A DNA stretch of 64,000 nt from Anthoceros angustus (taxonomy: Eukaryota > Streptophyta > Anthocerotopsida > Anthocerotales > Anthocerotaceae). The stretch is from contig VJWM01000019.1 in the NCBI GenBank assembly GCA_010909165.1, positions 1,116,001 to 1,180,000 on the forward strand, written 5' to 3'. Position numbers and translations under genes: made by a program. The first letter of the stretch is position 1. Each line of letters starts with the position of its first letter. The notes beneath the pieces are model-generated. The model had not been told where the DNA came from, did no database searches, and saw only the letters and a list, made by a program, of their open reading frames with translations. Positions 53,458-64,000 of this stretch are shown piece by piece.

Positions 53458-56138
53458 ATGGGTAGGAAGCAGAAAGCTGCCGGCGGGGGGCTGGGCCAGG
53501 CGCTCATCAAGCAGCGGGCGCAAGGAGCGCGCCTGCCCGCTGGGAGGTATGGGGGGGACAGGCCGTTGGAATCCATCACCGACGTCAAGGATTTGGACGA
53601 GGTGATGGAGCAGGCAGAGCGGGCGGGACGAGTGTTTTCGGCGCTGCATCCCATGCCGGAGCTGCTCCTGGAGAAGTGCGTGGCCGGAGCCTTCAATGGT
53701 TGCATCTCATTTGAGGTGCGAGGGTTGCGAGGTGCTGAATTGGAAGCTGGATTGGGTGCAGGGAGGGGGATGCGAGTAATCTGACGTCTAGGGAAAGGGA
53801 GGAGCAGCGGAGAGCGGAGGAGGCTTTGCATCAGGCAAGCCTCACTGTGCCGCGAAGGTTGTCACTCTGCACAGGTTCATGATCGAGTCTGTTCGAGGGC
53901 TTTTCGTTACTTTGGCTTGAATGGATGACCTAGTTTCTGCTCCTGATCTCGTGAGTTCGTCTCGGGAGTTTTTCTTGTCTCGGAGCCTGGCTGGCACGGC
54001 TTGGGAGTGTTGTGTTGACCAGTGTTGCGTTCTATCAGGCCTGCCTGGGAAGTGGGAATGACAGCTGAAGAGCTTGACGTTCAGGAGAGGCAGGCATTTC
54101 TGACCTGGCGACGGGGGTTGGTTAGGTGAGTTTGTGTGCATTTCTTTGTGAATGGGTTTGTATCCAGACCCTCTGTGGAGGAGGGTGTGGGAGAAAAATT
54201 GTTCTTTTTTTGACTTGGCTTTTGGTGCAAATCAGGCTCGAGGAAAATGAGAAACTAGTGATCACTCCGTTTGAAAAGAATATCGACATATGGAGGCAAC
54301 TTTGGCGAGTTATTGAACGAAGTGATTTGGTATGGTCCGTTCATGTTTGTGCCTTTTACCATAATTATCTGCTTGGAGGCTTTCATCTGAGCAAGCGTTT
54401 TCTGGCTTTTTCAGGTGATTATGGTGGTTGATTGCCGGAACCCACTGTTCTATAGGTGCCCAGACCTGGAGGTATATATTTGTTTACTGATGCTTTAAAG
54501 ACACTTGTAGGCTCGCTGGTGGTGATGTTTCAGCTTTCTTTTGTCTCCATATTGTTTCCTTCCAGGCATATGTGCAAGAAGTGGACCCAAACAAGAAGAC
54601 CATGCTGCTGCTCAACAAGGCTGACTTGCTACCTGCTGCTGTCAGGTTCGCTGCAGTTTTAACATGATCCAAGCTAGGTTGATGTCGTTGTTTTGTCAGA
54701 GGCTGTCAATGTATAGGTCTTTGCAGCTCAGCTTGATTCAGGAATTGATCTTCTGAGGGTGTGCAGGAAGCAATGGGCTGCATACTTTGTGGCAAAGGGG
54801 ATTTCATATCTGTTCTGGTCTGCAAAGAATGCGACCGCTGCATTGGAAGCCAAGTTGGAGGACCTTGACCTGGAGGATAGTGTGAGCGACCAAGATGTTG
54901 CAATACTCAGCCGAGAGGAGCTTCTAAGTCGTTTGCAGACAGAGGCAGAACTAATTGCCTCTACTAGACGAGATTCTGTACGAGCTGCCTTGGCTCAGCA
55001 TGTAGGCAAAGAGGATGGTGAGGTTTCTCAGAATGGTTCTTCGAGAGTGGAGTCTTCTAGGGTGCCCAGTGGTCAGGCTGGAGGAGATGGGGCTGTGAGG
55101 AGGGTAGTGGTGGGTTTTGTTGGCTATCCAAATGTTGGAAAGAGCTCTACTATAAATGCTTTGGTTGGCGGGAAGAAAACAGGTGTGACATCCACTCCGG
55201 GCAAGACAAAGCACTTCCAAACACTGATCATCAATGATAAGCTGATGCTGTGTGATTGTCCTGGTTTAGTGTTTCCATCATTCACCAGCTCCAGGTCAGA
55301 GATGGTTGCTTCAGGGGTGCTTCCTATCGATAGAATAACAGATCAAAGGGGCCCAGTAGACGTAGTGGCACAGCGAGTTACTCGGGAAACTTTGGAAACT
55401 GTTTATGGGATTAAGCTGCCAGCTCCTAGGCCATATGAGCCTCGGAACCGGCCTCCATCAGCGTCGGAGTTGCTGAGGGCCTTCGCTTATTCTCGAGGTT
55501 ACGTTGCTTCAAGTGGGCTTCCAGATGAGACCAGAGCAGCCCGCCAGATTCTCAAGGATTATGCGAATGGGAAGCTCTCACATCACCTGTTACCACCTGA
55601 CGAAGAAGACAATTCTGCCAGCTCTCTGCTGCACCCTAGAGACCACTACCAGGAGGAAGATGCCTCCTCAGCATCTGAATCTTTAGATTCTGATGAAGAT
55701 GGTGCCTATGATTCTCAAGTAAGACATGACACGGTGCCTGGCGATGAAGATGGTGGTTCTTTTGATGGAGATCAATTGGACAGCGAGATTGTTGAGCTAC
55801 AAGAAGCTAGCTCATCGTTGCAGATTGAAGATCAGAGTTCCGTAGTCGTGAACAGGAGTAACCAACTCCTTGGATTGGACCCTTCTACTTCAGGGCATGG
55901 ACTTGCAGACATCTTCTCTGACCTGGACACTGTCGGGAACATGGGCAAGCGATCAGCGGAGAAGACCAGAATTAAGCTGAAGGGTGGCAGCTCTCACAAG
56001 ATGCAGAAGAAGGCTCCGAGGAAAAAGGACAGGTCTTGGAGAGTTCAAAACGATGGGTCAGATGGTATGCCTCTTGTTAGAGGTGTGTTGAAGCCTGTGA
56101 GTCATGGGGCAGAACCATTGCGCCAAGTCATTATGTAA
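53458..56138 (+). CDS. LSG1: LSG1, circularly permuted GTPase of 60S ribosome maturation
   Basis: A cytoplasmic GTPase that releases the export adaptor NMD3 from pre-60S subunits. Exons: 53458-53675, 53762-53857, 54039-54125, 54236-54329, 54415-54471, 54566-54645 and 54767-56138. All are GT-AG and in phase, giving about 667 aa. The order of GTPase motifs is permuted as in the family: G4 (LLNKADLL) in exon 6 precedes G1 (GFVGYPNVGKSS), the STPGKTKHFQT block and G3 (CDCPGLVFPSF) in exon 7. Other hallmarks are EELDVQERQAFLTWRR, WRQLWRVIERSDL, VVDCRNPLFYRCPDLE, GVLPIDRI and SRGYVASSGLPDETRAARQI. The C-terminal ~200 residues are acidic and then Lys-rich, longer than the Arabidopsis homologue. The start is the ATG before GRKQKAAGGGLGQAL. 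A broken duplicate lies at 47 kb. Confidence 0.96.
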
Positions 56139-56455
56139 AGTACATAAAGGTAGCGCTTCCTGCCCTCAATGCCTAGCACACCATCCGTCTGTCTACGGAG
56201 GCGTAGGGAATTTGTGATGCAGTATTGTCATGGCACATTCCCCTTCTCCGGTGCATGAATGACATTGCCTGGACACATTTTGGGCCCACACGAGTCTGTC
56301 AGGTTAACTGCCAATGCACTGTACAGCGTATGTCTGTCCTCCAACTTTATCAAGAGGTGCGTAGCTACTAGTAATTGTACATCTAAACGAGTCTCCGTTC
56401 GTGAACTGACATAACACGACAAAATTTGCGAAGAGCTATACTCCTGCAGTTTCTT
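56139..56455. other. Convergent 3' gap between LSG1 and the SNF2 gene
   Basis: 317 bp between two stop codons on opposite strands. It presumably holds both 3' UTRs and nothing else is visible. Confidence 0.6.
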
Positions 56456-59353
56456 TCAATACTGACTAATTCCCATTAACAGCCGCACATCGTTAATACG
56501 CATTTCACGCTGTTGATCTAATGACTTCTTATCAAGGGCAGAAGTCGCCAACACCCTCTTGTTCTCCTGCAGCTGGAGAATACGCTCCTCGATACTATCT
56601 GTTACTATAAATCGGATCACTTGCACATCCCGTAACTGACCAAGTCTGTGCACGCGATCCATTGCCTGCTCCTCAACAGCAGGGTTCCACCATGGGTCCA
56701 TCATATATACGCGGCACGCAGCCACCAAATTCAGGCCCACACCGGCCGCTTTCAGGCTGAGTAAGAAAACTGTTGGCCCACCTTCCTCTTTGGACTCGAA
56801 GGACCTTTGAGCTTGCATCCTCTTGTTAGCTGAAATGCTCCCATCCAGTCTAACGAACTTTATCCCTGCCTTTTCCAAGGGTCCTTCTATTTGATTTAGC
56901 ATTTGATTGAACTGAGAAAAGACCACTGACTTCACTGACGGATCTTGGTCCCTGTCCTTGAGTATCAACTTGATCAGCTCGTTGATCTTAGCGCTCGACT
57001 TTTCAGCTCTTCCAGCAAGACCTGTGTCCTTGTCCTCCGATGGGGCCATGACAAGGTCTGAGGATGTGAGGGGTGACCTGCAGAGTGGACACTGCTGCTT
57101 ATCCCGCACCAGTGATCTCTCAATGCAGGTTCGACAGTAGACATGAGCACACTTCGTAATGATGGCCATGGATGGAGGTTGGAGACAGATGGGACAATCA
57201 AATTCATCCCCACTCTGAAGTACAGACAGCAGCTTCTGTAGTAGCTCGGGACTGGCGGAAGCCGAATCTGCATTCACAGGGACTCTTACTGTCAGCGTTG
57301 AGAACTGTTGGTAGAGACGAGCACGAAACCCTGCTTCAAGTCAGAGCAGTACCCCTTGGAGGGCAAAAAAATGTACCTCCAGCTGAGCTAACGCCCAATA
57401 TTGCAGAATAGTCCGGGCAGAGAGCAGAGTGATCACAGATTTGACGCAGCCTTAAAATGAACTGAAGAGCAGTTGCATAATTCTGAAGGATGCTGCCAGA
57501 GTTCAATAAGCCCACGACAGCCTCCCTACCCTCCCATTCGACTTTGTCATATAACTCCCTGTCTTCTTGTAGAAGTTGAACCCAATGGATAGAAATTGTC
57601 TTCCGGGGCAGCTCGACAAGTCGTTTACCGTTTGTCTCAGTCTCTTTAGTCCGCCGGAGTGCAATTGCTGTCATCAAGCCCTGGGATATCAGACACAAGT
57701 CAGCATTTATGACATCAAACTTCGATAAAAACTCCCAGTGAGGCTCTCAGTGACACAATGCCCCGCATCTGAACACAGTTTTGGGGAGTGAAGTCTCACC
57801 TGAAGTCGAGTAAACCCACTGAGCTCGCCTTTCTGAAGCGGTCGCTGGATGGTTCGATTCCAAAACGACCTGTCATCGAATGGCTGTAGCCCTAAGAACG
57901 TCATAAAACTAAAGAGATCCAGAGTACTGTTCTGGATAGGGGTGCCAGTTACTGCCCACTTCCTGTCAGCCTGGAGGGCTACCACAGCCTTTGTTTGCTT
58001 CGCAGATGGATTCTTGATGATATGAGCTTCATCTAGTATAATTCTCAGCCAGCGCACTTGCTGCAAAGGAGCCCTACGATCAGTTCCTTCAGCAGAAACA
58101 ATGCTGTAAGACGTCAACACAATGTCAAAGTCATCCAGCCTCCTTCCACCGGTAGCCGAGCGATCAGAGCCATGATACAAATACACACCAAGGTGTCCCG
58201 GAGCAGTGTGCTCCTCCAGTTGTGTAACCCAGTTACCAAGCACAGACACTGGGCAAATAATAAGAGTTCCCTTGGGACCATCCGATGCAGGAGCAGACAA
58301 TGGAGTTACTGCTCCAGAAGTGTTGCCTTCAGGTGCGATCGCACGGTTCTTTCCTTTGGCCGAGGGCTTTGCCGACTTGGTTGCGTCCAGTTTCCGCTTC
58401 TTGGAAGGCCTAGGTTTCTCCACATCGGACTCATCAGGCTTAGCCGAGCCAGAAGACTGCGAAACAGGAGCAAGGGATATACTTCCAGCTCCTGGCCTAT
58501 TGGTGACTACCAGGGCCAACAGGGCCAGGGTTTTGCCCAGGCCCATATCATCCGCCAAAATCCCACCCCGCAGCGGCTGCGGCCTGTCAACCGTGGAGAA
58601 ATTGGTGATGGTATTCCGGTACTCAACCTTCTGCCCACCTCTCCCCTTCCGCACCTCCTCCCAAAACGGTGGCAAATCAGAAGAATTCTCCCTGCTAATC
58701 AACCACGCCAGAGCCTCCTTCTGGTGCTCATACATGGTGGACGTCACGACCCCGGACGGTTCCGCCACATACCTCTCCTGCGCATCCCGGCATTGCGACA
58801 GCATCTGAAACACGTCATCCATATCCACCTTCTTCCTGCCCTCCTCGGCAGCCTTCCCCTTCACCTTCCCCCGGAACTCCGAAACCCGGGATTGCGACCC
58901 TCCATGCACCTCCTCCCCAACCGAGCCCCCCTGCTGCAAGGACGTCTTCAGTGCAGCCCGCACCGCGTCTGCTGCCTCCACCTTGCAAAACACGAGCACT
59001 TGGCACGGCATCCTGAACCTGCTCTTGCCAGTCGAGGGCACGATGCCCTCGATCACAGCCAGCTTCTGGTCCACCACCGGAGCCAGAATGCAAGCCTTGA
59101 TCCGCTCCACATGCCCCACCTGCTCTCCCCGCATATTGTTCACCCGAATGGCGTTCCCGTCATGCGGGTTCTGGGGCTCCCGCACCAGACAAACCATCTC
59201 CCGGTTGCTCACGGTGCCGTGGTAGTGCTGCAAACCCACGATGTTCACATCCACCGTCCCGATGAGGTACTTCTCCTCTTCATCCTCGTTCTCCTCCTCC
59301 CCGTCGTCCCCGCTGTCGGCCCCCTGCCCTGACAGTCTCCTTCTCCGTGTCAT
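56456..59353 (-). CDS. SNF2-family HIRAN-RING ATPase, HLTF/RAD5-like (SMARCA3-like)
   Basis: Three exons, 59353-57800, 57680-57377 and 57267-56456, join in phase to 889 aa. After an acidic N-terminus, a HIRAN domain (about residues 30-135, GLQHYHGTVSNREMVCLVREP) precedes the SNF2 ATPase: ILADDMGLGKTLALLAL (Walker A), LIICPVSVLGNW, ILDEAHIIKN (DEAH), WAVTGTPIQN. Exon 3 begins just before a C3HC4 RING finger (CPICLQPPS...CAHVYCRTCIERSL...CPLCRSPL) inserted between the helicase lobes. Lobe 2 follows: VVFSQFNQM, VFLLSLKAAGVGLNLV, DPWWNPAVEEQAMDRVHRLG. HLTF/Rad5 proteins combine translocase and PCNA ubiquitin-ligase activity in replication-damage tolerance; the plant relatives are chromatin/repair factors. 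A nuclear-type basic stretch (KKRKLD) lies within lobe 1. It converges on LSG1. Confidence 0.96.
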
Positions 59354-60193
59354 CTTGGATTCCTGAGCCGCTGGCCGCTCACCGGAGCACCAATTCACCA
59401 ACTTGCTCGCAGCCACAGCCGCAGTCGCACAGCCTAATCCAGAGGGAATTACACACCAACATCCGCCACTTTGGCACAAGCATTTGAGGCGGTTCAGGCC
59501 ACGGATGTCACGTTGGTGCATGCAACCTGGAGATGGCCTGGCTTCTAATCCATTCAATGCATGCGACCTTCGAATTCCAAGGCCGTTTGGGAGGGAACGG
59601 CGCGGCCCTAACGTTTCACCAAACTGTGAATCGAATGTCGACCCGCGATTTGGGTCTCTGTTCCCATACATTGGCCGGGGATCCACCTACCTCTTCAAAG
59701 TTTGAACTCTGAATTTCTGAACCGACCGGTAAGCGTCATCATTCCTCTTCTACACACAAGGACAACTGGGGTCGCAGCCAAGCAGCCAATCGGGCAGCGC
59801 GGAGCCCCCGGGAGATGGTACCGCCTCCAGCTGACGGGCACATGGCTCTCATTTTCTTGGACCGGGTTAGGCTCGCCAGTGGTTTGCACCTCTGAATTTG
59901 TCACATTCGTGACTGCAATTAGCAGCGGATAGCCGGAAGCCGGCTAGGCACACCACCACGTAAGAGCTTTAAGTCCGCATTTTTAACGACATTCGAATTC
60001 GGAGAGTACAAAGCCAGCTAGTCAGCCAGCGTCCGGAAGAAGTTTGAAGCACATGGTCTAGGAATGCTACGTGTGCCCTCTTGCTGAAGCCAGAGGCCAT
60101 TTCTTATGTTACAAATCTCTCAACTCTGATGTTCTGGTACTTGCTAGTCGCGGAGAGTTCCCACTGGATCGCGGTCGTCCGGTCCTGAAAGCA
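59354..60193. other. Intergenic region between SNF2 gene start and SCAB gene end
   Basis: 840 bp that should carry the SNF2-gene promoter and the SCAB 3' UTR. The frames present look accidental. Confidence 0.5.
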
Positions 60194-62851
60194 TTATCTG
60201 GCAGAACCAAGCACAATTACCAGATCAGTGGCAAGGGTATGATGTGGACTTGCCAAAGAGCACTGAACCTGCTCCGGACTTACATGAGAGTCGAACGCGA
60301 ACCTTCTGGCCAGCATGATGGCAGCATTTCGCTCTCTTTCTGACTCCATTGCGAGCATGAACGAAACACCTTTCTTTGCCACCCAATAGACAGCTTGTGC
60401 TGCTGCATCTCCACCTCCCCGTGCACCACAGAGCTACAATTGTTGCACAATTGTGTTAGGTCCTTTCAAAGCTACGGCATTCAGCATTGGTGCAGAAACA
60501 CGAAGCTGGTTGGTGAGAAAAGCGCCCAACAGACAGCAGGACACGAGCGCACCTGCATGGATGCAGTGTAGGGTTCTCTTGCCTTCGTTGTCCGTCCTCG
60601 AGTTAGCTTTATTCGACCCTTATTTATGCTAAATGCATGTGTGGATTGTTTCGCCACAGCTTCTCCATTCTGCTGGATTATAACTACCTGCATGCATGAA
60701 AGGCGTTGCACCATTCACATGACATCTCCGACACACACGATGCTACGTATCTAAAGCCAATTCCGCTCCGGTTCATATATTTGCACAATAACAAACCTCC
60801 AACCGCTTGCAACAAGGAAACCTACACTGAATGAAAAGCCACCCTTCTTGAAAAGAGCGTCCACATAGGTGACTAATCCTGGTGCTGCACAACGAAAGGA
60901 GAAATACTAGATCAGACATGTTGTTGCCAAAAACGAAAAGCACACAACCGCCATTCAGAGACTGCTGTAGACCCAAGCGTGCACATGCTCCGCCAATGAT
61001 TAAGACTGAACCATGTAGCCAGAGCCTGGCACACACTCACCATGATCTATGGGTCCTGAAGTTGTAATAGTCTCCTGTCTACCATCTGACTGGAAAATTT
61101 GCACTCGAAGATATCTTCCCACATCAAAAGGTTCGGGTGAATATTGTTTCCTAACCGCGCCTGAACAGAAACAAACATGGCAATCAGAACTGTCCGAACG
61201 TAATGGATAGTCTAGCAGCTCTGTGCTCATACCCATATCCGAGTAGTAGCTGTGGACCTGATATAAGTTCCGCCTTGTTCCCATCTGCAGATACTCGCCG
61301 CCACTGGAACCCGCAGCTTCCCAAATCCAGTGAACCCGGTCCAGTTCCAATCAGTTGAGACACTACCAGTGCAGAGCCTAAGCGTTCATCTCCCTCTAGC
61401 TGAAATTGTCTCTGGTTTTCACCATCTGACAATTTTGACGTTTCCAGCTGTACGAGAAGGCAGTTGAAGATTACCATCCACGTACAATACAGAAGTATGA
61501 ACAACCATCACTTAAGACCACAGTCCTCGTTGTATAGGCCGCTAAAGGGTGGGAGGCTTAACCTGCTTTCGAAGCAATACCACTTCCTTAGCCTTGTCTG
61601 CAAGTTGTGTTCTTAGGCCCACAAGTTCATGTTCCATCTCCATCACCTGAACCACAACCTCAATACAATAAATGCTCCCTCCCTCTGCAGGCAAACAAGT
61701 AAGGTAAAGGAACCTTTGCCCCACCTTGCTAGAGTCATGCAGCATTTTGATTATCCGGGCCTCTTCAACTTCCTTTTTCAAAGCCTCTAGTTCCTGCACG
61801 GGAAACAAATTCAGCACCCCCTTCCAATTGCACGAGAAACTCGATGTAAAAAGTCACAGAAAAGGAAGATACCAACCACAGCATCGATGCCGCTTGTATC
61901 CTCATTCAAAGTTGCTTCAGCCCTTTGCACAGCAGCTCGAGCAGTTTGTATTTCTGCCTCTACCAACGCTTCTGCCTCCGCCATAATCTTCTTAGCATCC
62001 TCTGAGGCCTTTCAAATGCAAGGCAACAGATCCACCAAGAAGATCATAGTTAGGTGAGACGAGACTGGATCAAGAGCACAACATAATGCCACTGAGAAAA
62101 CCCTCAAAGCGATGGGACAACAATCACCTGACGAAAACTTGCAGCGGTCTGTCTTAGGTCTGCCTGCTCTTGTACAATTTCATTTTCCCGTTGCGTAACT
62201 TGCACTGACAAGGCTTCCGCCTGGTTTCAGTGAGCCACAATAAGCATCTACTGCATAGACAACCCCAGCAGACCACTTGCAGGGTACAAGTAGGCACAAC
62301 AAATGCCGATGACCTGACCAGACTCACATGTCTCAACATACCAAAGCCAAGATCTCTTGCAAATCATCCTGATTTCGACCTGCACTTCGACCGTACAGAT
62401 CTTCCAACTTCTGACGCAGCTTCTTTAGAAGCGACTGTCGGTCCATCAAAACAGCATGCCTTATCATCGTCTGCAACGAGGAACGAGATACAACAATCAG
62501 CTTCCTACCACAACCAGCCATGCATTTTTCACCTAAGCACACGAACAAGCAAAAGTAACAGCCTCATAGCAGCCACCTTACATCATCCAGCACTCTCCTA
62601 GCTGTCACATTCGCAGCTGTCTGTCCCAACTCGAATTTGCTCGCAAGATCACGAACAGAAAGGCGCTTCTGCAGAGCCACGAGATTTGCTGCTTCTTGTG
62701 CAATAATCTCTCGTTTCGATGGCGGCGGAGTATTAACTGTGTCCTCATCTTCGTCGTCATAACTGCCATGGCCACTCACGGGAGAACGCGGGAACGCCCT
62801 TCCCTGAAACGTCACTTCCGCCCCGACTCCTGCAACCCGTTCCCTCTGCAT
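60194..62851 (-). CDS. SCAB: SCAB-type actin-binding protein (stomatal closure-related)
   Basis: Plant-specific actin-filament bundling and stabilising protein. Eleven exons, 5' to 3': 62851-62582, 62470-62342, 62220-62128, 62008-61877, 61793-61725, 61646-61563, 61447-61258, 61160-61041, 60884-60826, 60687-60553 and 60433-60194. All phases join, giving 506 aa against ~496 in Arabidopsis SCAB1. In order: the actin-binding start with QKRLSVRDLASKFELG, a coiled-coil region (LKKLRQKLEDLYGRSAGRNQ, VQVTQRENEI, ASEDAKKIMAEAEAL, EVEEARIIKMLHDSSKV), the Ig-like part (FQWRRVSADGNKAELISG, YSPEPFDVGRYLRVQI) and the PH-like C-terminus (KKGVSFMLAMESERERNAAI, MLARRFA). The ATG at 62851 gives an N-terminus similar in length to known SCABs. 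A further in-frame upstream extension lacks an ATG. In Arabidopsis SCAB1 acts in guard cells. Confidence 0.95.
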
Positions 62852-64000
62852 TGTGCCTTCGTTCAAGAGACAAACATATACAATACCGCTCTCGCTACCA
62901 CCACGACAAGGCGGCCGTCAGAAACCCGTCCCTCAACCTGCCATACTCCGCCTGCATCCCAGGACGTCCTTCACCACGCCCGAACGCAGCTTCCAGCTCA
63001 TCAACTCCACATAGCGCAGTGCCGTAACATCCCGCTCAAGCCTGCAACAAAGAATCGCCTTCCACTAAGCTCTGCAATCCAACCGATCCAATCCGATCCA
63101 TCCTCCGGATCCTCTCCCCCAGTCAACCTCAAAATCACAAAAAACAGCAGCTACAAACACGAATTCTGACCGGCAAACTCACACAGACACCGGGAATATT
63201 TCACGCTCCCATCCCGAGCAGAATTCACGGCCGAATTGACCAGATCCGAGGCACTAAGCTAGAGCAAGAGCAAATCACAGGGCAGGGCAGCAGGATCCGT
63301 ACAAGGACGCGCAATCGGAATCGGAGGCTCCGTTCACTAAGCAGCGCAGCGAGCCGCAGAATTGGCGCATGCACGAGGCGGCCGGGGAGGAGGCAGCGGA
63401 ATTAAGAGGTGAATCGCGCTGGAATGACAAGGCGACGGAGATGCGCCACGGTCGGCGGCAGTGTGGCTGTCGCCATGGCTGCATCAGACGTATCGCCCGA
63501 TGGGCGAGAGGGGCGCGCCTTGGCGCATGTGTCGTGAAGTCGACGATTCCCCCCACAGGCCAGGCTCCCGCAAGCGTCGGCCCGCCTCGCTAACTGGCGT
63601 TTGCCGGCGTCGCTGTGCCTTCTCATTGGCCCACTGCGCCCTGCCGATTTTCTCTCTGCTTTTGCGCTTTTACCAGCACATGGGCATGTGGCTAACGTCG
63701 TGCTGCCTGCCACAATGCCTTTCCACTAAACCGCTATCACATTTTTAAACTCTTTTTATTTAACGGCAACACGGCTAATTCTGGCACGTTCTTGGCGATC
63801 CCATGTCCTTTGTATCTGTTACTTTATATTTAATCATATTAAATACTCAATATATATGCTTATATTTTATTAATATTTTATGAAAAATATATAAATTTCA
63901 AATTTCAAAAAATAATTATATTATCTTATATATGATAAAATATAAAAATATATATAAAGTGATGATGAATGTGTGTAAAGATTCTTTCATACTATATTAG
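62852..64000. other. Upstream flank of SCAB gene and AT-rich edge
   Basis: 62.85-63.7 kb is GC-moderate to GC-rich and should contain the SCAB 5' UTR and promoter. Small frames there are not convincing. From about 63.75 kb the sequence becomes strongly AT-rich with no gene to the end of the window. Confidence 0.45.

Noticed and set aside
58058-59332. A 424-codon + strand ORF opposite the SNF2 gene
   Set aside because: It is the antisense shadow of an exon with clear HIRAN and helicase motifs; its translation has no family features.
63275-63713. Overlapping ORFs upstream of SCAB on both strands
   Set aside because: GC-driven frames in the probable promoter region with no recognisable protein.

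Overview
The window is nuclear DNA of a land plant. It carries plant-only genes (chloroplast NDH subunit O, three AUX/LAX auxin influx carriers, a SCAB-type actin-binding protein, a GT47 exostosin-type glycosyltransferase, PLS-class PPR fragments), spliceosomal GT-AG introns and a eukaryotic tRNA-Val(AAC). The introns are short, mostly 70-180 bp. Coding exons are GC-rich and set in AT-rich, repeat-filled DNA. Short introns plus an unusual LINE hint at a non-seed plant (bryophyte or lycophyte grade); this is inference, and no species is named. All exon models were derived by hand from splice sites and reading phase.

Layout. 0-2.3 kb: short direct repeats and a 36-bp hairpin satellite. 2.3-5.2 kb: a two-exon protein with a DUF688-like motif, then a complete seven-exon NdhO gene. 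5.4-7.9 kb: a probable minus-strand multi-exon gene of unknown function. 9.1-11.2 kb: AUX/LAX copy 1 (+). 11.9-13.2 kb: an intronless phosphatidylinositol-transfer protein (-). 14-16.2 kb: AT-rich tandem repeats, a decayed LINE fragment and a tRNA-Val. 16.4-21.2 kb: AUX/LAX copies 2 and 3 (-). 21.5-29.2 kb: a large fold-back repeat, promoter-like direct repeats, a very GC-rich palindromic array and long low-information repeat DNA. 29.2-39.9 kb: three members of an unrecognised protein family; two of them lie in a ~3.3-kb tandem duplication that also carries broken pieces of tRNA-dihydrouridine synthase, PHD-finger and PPR genes.

40.9-46.3 kb: GT47 glycosyltransferase (+) and an 11-exon PHD-finger gene (-). 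47-47.8 kb: a broken copy of the ribosome-biogenesis GTPase LSG1. 48.5-53.2 kb: two related TIR elements, the first split by a 3.6-kb LINE flanked by an exact 11-bp target-site duplication. 53.5-56.1 kb: intact LSG1 (+), converging on an HLTF/RAD5-like SNF2 gene with HIRAN and RING domains (56.5-59.4 kb, -), followed by an 11-exon SCAB gene (60.2-62.9 kb, -).

The genes do not form one pathway. The points worth a second look are the AUX/LAX cluster, the gene-fragment mosaic with its unknown protein family, the nested transposons, and several perfect hairpins or palindromic arrays.
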